From contig JAKLFM010000009.1 in assembly GCA_022711175.1 (NCBI GenBank), forward strand, positions 1 through 64,000: DNA of 64,000 nt, read 5' to 3'. How positions within the stretch are numbered: position 1 is the stretch's first letter; every line of letters starts with the position of its first letter. The position numbers and the translations under genes are program-made. This DNA is from Bacteroidota bacterium. GTDB taxonomy: Bacteria > Bacteroidota > Bacteroidia > Bacteroidales > UBA4417. Positions 62,101 to 64,000 of the stretch are shown here, one piece after another. The notes beneath the pieces are model-generated. The model saw only the letters and a list, made by a program, of their open reading frames with translations. It did not search any database and was not told the origin of the DNA.

Positions 62101-62135
62101 GCTAGGATATATTTAGACGCCGGCATATTGATCAT
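59115..62135 (-). CDS. T9SS-exported lamin-tail / CotH-kinase protein
   Basis: A 1006-residue secreted protein. After the signal peptide (to about residue 25) comes a lamin-tail domain (INEGSNKNYSSIADEDNDFPDWIELYNAG), then a strand-rich region, a chitobiase-C-like domain (about 370-415, IHYTTDGSEPSV), and a CotH kinase-like domain (about 440-800: AAMQMDGGAGGSRSNPQHSFRL, YLILPYKDAAAVKL, YINGSYFGLYELREKFDKEYF, WRYCLIDLELSL). The C-terminal ~75 residues are a T9SS sorting tail (LRIFPNPAKDRIYIS … SVYTIRITF … FVKIR). CotH domains are atypical kinases that phosphorylate proteins; here that would occur outside the cell. Start could be either ATG 62135 or 62126. Confidence 0.88.
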   Translation of the reverse strand: MINMPASKYILALAIVLLFCPGIRAQVIINEGSNKNYSSIADEDNDFPDWIELYNAGNAAINLEGYSLTDDNSEPRKWILPAISLGPGSFKVIFCSGKSRKPVTSFVSVQTATSFTPVVGWNTHFLSSPFYWDGVSNILINTCSYNSNGYTSNSVFKQSATTYPSTVFGVQDYSSIACTYDYGNTVYLRPNMKINGKIIGTGTLENSPYSYPAPYGNWYWGAKNQMLVRATELLQAGVGAGYISSLAFRVVSTDPNTVYDYIDIHIKSVADTAVSSHFQPIDPNCSQHTNFKISNSGETISLYSPIQTLLSSLPVNCTNLDNGNGRYPDGSQQVTLFRTSSPGNSNNESNTYSGYLLPPAFNMPSGIYNSIVNVEIYNPNSITSAIHYTTDGSEPSVLSPAYDNNPLQLIGSAVLKACVTAPGYLDSPVTTTNYLMNVSHNTPILAVATDNLNLYGATGIFDNWWLDWKKPAYIDYFDSTNQHIFSSRAAMQMDGGAGGSRSNPQHSFRLDPDHSILGDGPVNWGIIPDRPSRHKYSQFYLRNGSNQYLILPYKDAAAVKLTGKGTNNYYSAWRPVSVYINGSYFGLYELREKFDKEYFKIYDDANTDSLDILSLSYWYGGVLRPVEGSVDNFWKSVEAFNLIDPADTLFWNKTDQLFDLENYNDYIIAESWIANTDWVYNNIKLYRSDKTGYRWRYCLIDLELSLAPNGWTDYTSDQIQYLLGVDPANPYINIWLKGIQNGRFKNYFINRYADLLNTAYLNDNILAIEQNMFDLTKTEMQNEYARWGDPNNVFGQMLGFYQNHNTFHTQLSMRTEQVRNHLMSHFALANTVDMTLDVDPPGAGTIKISTITPDVYPWQGIYFNGLPVRIEAIPNEGFGFYHWSPNGLIADTLNFVFNDTLATDITSFTAHFISTVSVPEPQGKGLRIFPNPAKDRIYISITDNDIPQTTEYQIYDLNGTMVMRGSLQLNNATGTIDVGRLLPSVYTIRITFGTKFSRVNKFVKIR

Positions 62136-62257
62136 AAAAATTGACCGACGAAATTAATTTTATTCCTGATAAATCATGCAGAATGACAATAAATCACGCA
62201 AGGTTTTCCGGGTTTCTTTGTCTGGATCGAAATTCTGTACAGTAGATTGCACAGATC

Positions 62258-63229
62258 TTAGCGCACATCCGAATCAAGTGACAGTATGGCCTGCCTGAGC
62301 ACATCTGCGGAATGATGGAGTGCCTTTAGCTCTTCTTCCGGCATCTGACTGCGGATTATGTCCGTTACACCGTTGTTATTGAGAACGGTTGGCACACTCA
62401 GGCAAACATCCTCCAGGCCGAATTCTCCCTTCATGAGCGTTGAAACGGTAAGTACGCTGTTTTGACCGCGGAGTATTGCTTCGGTGATGCGTACAAGCGC
62501 CAGCCCGACGGCAAAGTGTGTTGCTCCCTTGTAGTTGATGATGTGGTAAGCCGATTCCCTGACATGTTGTTCTATTTGCTTTCGTTCAGTTTCCCACTCG
62601 CCGCATTTATTACAAACCGGGCAATAGTTTTCCATGCTCATTCCGGCAATGTTGGTCATCGACCAGGCGGCAAATTCGCTGTCACCGTGTTCACCCAATA
62701 TGTACCCGTGAACATTGTGGACATCAACACCGCAGTGCCGGCTGAGCAAATGGCGGAAGCGTGCGCTGTCGAGCACCGTGCCTGACCCTATCACACGGCC
62801 CCGTTCCCATCCTGAACGCTTTAACGCCACCCAGGTAAGGATATCAACAGGATTGCTTACAACCAGCATCACCCCTTTGCATTGGCTTGCCGCGACTTGT
62901 TCGGCAATGCTGCCGACAATGGCTGCGTTTTTCTGTAAAAGCTGGAGCCTCGTTTCGTCGGGTTTTTGTGCCTGGCCGGCAGTGATCACTACCAGTTGCG
63001 CATCGGTATAATCCTTTTCAGAACCTGTTCTGATGTTCACGGTGGGGAAAAAGGGTTGCCCATGCACCAGGTCAAGAACTTGCCCGTGTGCAAGGTCCTC
63101 GTTTTTGTCGATGATCACAATTTCGTCAGCTAAGCCACTCTGCGCCAAAGCATAACAATATGTCGCGCCCACAGCTCCGGCACCAACCACAACAACACGC
63201 CGATTTCCGCTGGTATTTAAAACATTCAT
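62258..63229 (-). CDS. ldh: L-lactate dehydrogenase
   Basis: A 323-residue NAD-dependent dehydrogenase. The Rossmann glycine motif is VVVVGAGAVGATYCYAL (from residue 12), the substrate loop is AGQAQKPDETR with Gln88 (the lactate rather than malate determinant) and Arg94, and the catalytic His181 lies in LGEHGDSE. A short cysteine cluster, YCPVCNKCGEW near residues 202-212, is inserted where many LDHs have a single Cys; similar loops occur in some clostridial-type enzymes and may bind metal. It links pyruvate to lactate in fermentation or lactate use. Transcribed alone. Confidence 0.93.
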   Translation of the reverse strand: MNVLNTSGNRRVVVVGAGAVGATYCYALAQSGLADEIVIIDKNEDLAHGQVLDLVHGQPFFPTVNIRTGSEKDYTDAQLVVITAGQAQKPDETRLQLLQKNAAIVGSIAEQVAASQCKGVMLVVSNPVDILTWVALKRSGWERGRVIGSGTVLDSARFRHLLSRHCGVDVHNVHGYILGEHGDSEFAAWSMTNIAGMSMENYCPVCNKCGEWETERKQIEQHVRESAYHIINYKGATHFAVGLALVRITEAILRGQNSVLTVSTLMKGEFGLEDVCLSVPTVLNNNGVTDIIRSQMPEEELKALHHSADVLRQAILSLDSDVR

Positions 63230-63483
63230 TTTTATAAAGTGTAAAATTTGTTAATCCTTTATTATTCAGGCTAATATCCCGTTTGTTATTATATTAACAA
63301 TGAAAACGGCAAATTGTTTCGCGACATTATTTTGAATTTGCAGGTCAGGTTAAATTTGACGTTTCGCAGTCTCCTGTTATTTTCCTTTGTAATTTTAAGT
63401 CGGGACACAGGCATAACATCCACAGCATTGGAATTCAAGATGATTGAACAATAAATACTTTGTGATCAGCTAATAGTAACCAT

Positions 63484-64000
63484 ATGGACAGAAGAAACTT
63501 TATACAGCTCGGTACCATGGCCGGGCTGGGTGTTACAACCGCCGGCATAGCAGCATGCACAAGCCCGGTGATTGATAAAAATGCTGACAATCAGACAAAG
63601 CTCCCGGAGAAATTTGAGCTTGAAGAGATGACAATTGCGGACTTGCAACAAAAACTGGAAAGCGGGGAATATACATCCGAAAAACTAACCCGGCTTTACC
63701 TCGACCGCATTGCAGAGATTGACCATGACGGCCCGAAGCTGAATGCGGTGATTGAGTTGAATCCTGATGCGCTGGCAACTGCCGGCGAAATGGATGCCGA
63801 ACGGAAGAATAAAAAAATCCGTGGCCCAATGCATGGCATCCCTGTTCTTATCAAGGACAATATTGCCACCGGCGATAAAATGATGACCACTGCAGGATCG
63901 CTGGCACTCGACGGCAATGTGGAACAAAGTGACGCTTTCATCGTTAAAAAGCTTCGCGATGCCGGCGCCGTTATCGTCGGCAAAACCAACCTGAGCGAGT
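63484..64000 (+). CDS. Amidase family protein, Tat/lipoprotein type (cut by window end)
   Basis: The first 172 residues of an amidase-signature enzyme. It starts MDRRNFIQLGTMAGLG, a twin-arginine signal, with a lipobox at AAC (Cys25), so it is probably exported folded and lipid-anchored. The N-terminal amidase part is typical: LEEMTIADLQQKLESGEYTSEKLTRLYLDRI, LNAVIELNPDAL, and the catalytic Lys124 in GPMHGIPVLIKDNI followed by MMTTAGSLAL. The Ser-cis-Ser segment (GGSSGG) lies beyond the window. It resembles GatA in fold but an exported signal excludes a role in tRNA amidation. The stop codon is not in view. Confidence 0.9.
   Translation, partial: MDRRNFIQLGTMAGLGVTTAGIAACTSPVIDKNADNQTKLPEKFELEEMTIADLQQKLESGEYTSEKLTRLYLDRIAEIDHDGPKLNAVIELNPDALATAGEMDAERKNKKIRGPMHGIPVLIKDNIATGDKMMTTAGSLALDGNVEQSDAFIVKKLRDAGAVIVGKTNLSE

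Overview
The window comes from a member of the Bacteroidota, most likely an environmental Bacteroidia-type lineage. The evidence is a SusC/SusD pair, STN-type TonB receptor with a DUF4249 lipoprotein, several type IX secretion (T9SS) cargo tails (…YPNPA…, …FPNPA…), PorE-like and PorP/SprF-like proteins, DUF5916, DUF4301 and DUF1684 families, promoter elements of the TAnnTTTG type, and almost no Shine-Dalgarno sequences. I see no phage, no transposase and no CRISPR array. The species cannot be named from the sequence alone.

Layout. 0.3-8.4 kb: an outer-membrane barrel, a PLP enzyme with a small secreted partner, a giant TPR-like protein built of 22 repeats of 57 residues, and a LolD-like ATPase. 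8.4-12.2 kb: a DUF5916 protein and sucC diverge from a compact double promoter. 12.7-20.5 kb: a SusC/SusD pair without enzymes or regulator, closed by a strong terminator, then three related barrel proteins in a row. 20.7-23.6 kb: a T9SS-secreted C10 cysteine peptidase with Asp-box repeats. 24-27 kb: ffh, folD and queE. 27.1-31.2 kb: a PorE-like OmpA protein converging on an AT-rich pair (PorP/SprF-like protein and a lipoprotein). 31.4-34.8 kb: the classical thrS-infC-rpmI-rplT translation cluster; infC appears to start with the rare codon ATA behind a strong Shine-Dalgarno. 34.8-41.2 kb: a TlpA-like thioredoxin lipoprotein-type protein, a multi-spanning membrane protein with DUF1684 partner, pdxH and DUF4301. 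41.3-41.7 kb: two tRNA-Leu genes preceded by a tRNA-like remnant fused to a palindromic repeat.

42.8-51.1 kb is a tightly packed minus-strand operon and the best candidate for an undescribed system: a rifampin-phosphotransferase-like dikinase, a divergent PlsY-like acyltransferase, an outer-membrane barrel, an ABC ATPase, two FtsX-type permeases and a LolA-like periplasmic carrier. Together they could make or modify a lipid and carry it from the inner to the outer membrane; that function is inference. 51.2-52.6 kb holds YegP-like, DUF2892 and mntP genes. 52.7-59.0 kb is a four-gene TonB-receptor operon ending with a protein that joins an MG2-like domain to a receptor-plug-like domain. 59.1-64.0 kb holds a T9SS-exported CotH-kinase/lamin-tail protein, an L-lactate dehydrogenase and the start of a Tat/lipoprotein amidase cut by the window end.

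Small repeat families (GGGTTCC-type and ATTAACC-type) recur in the gaps between housekeeping genes. All functions are read from motifs by eye; no database search was possible.
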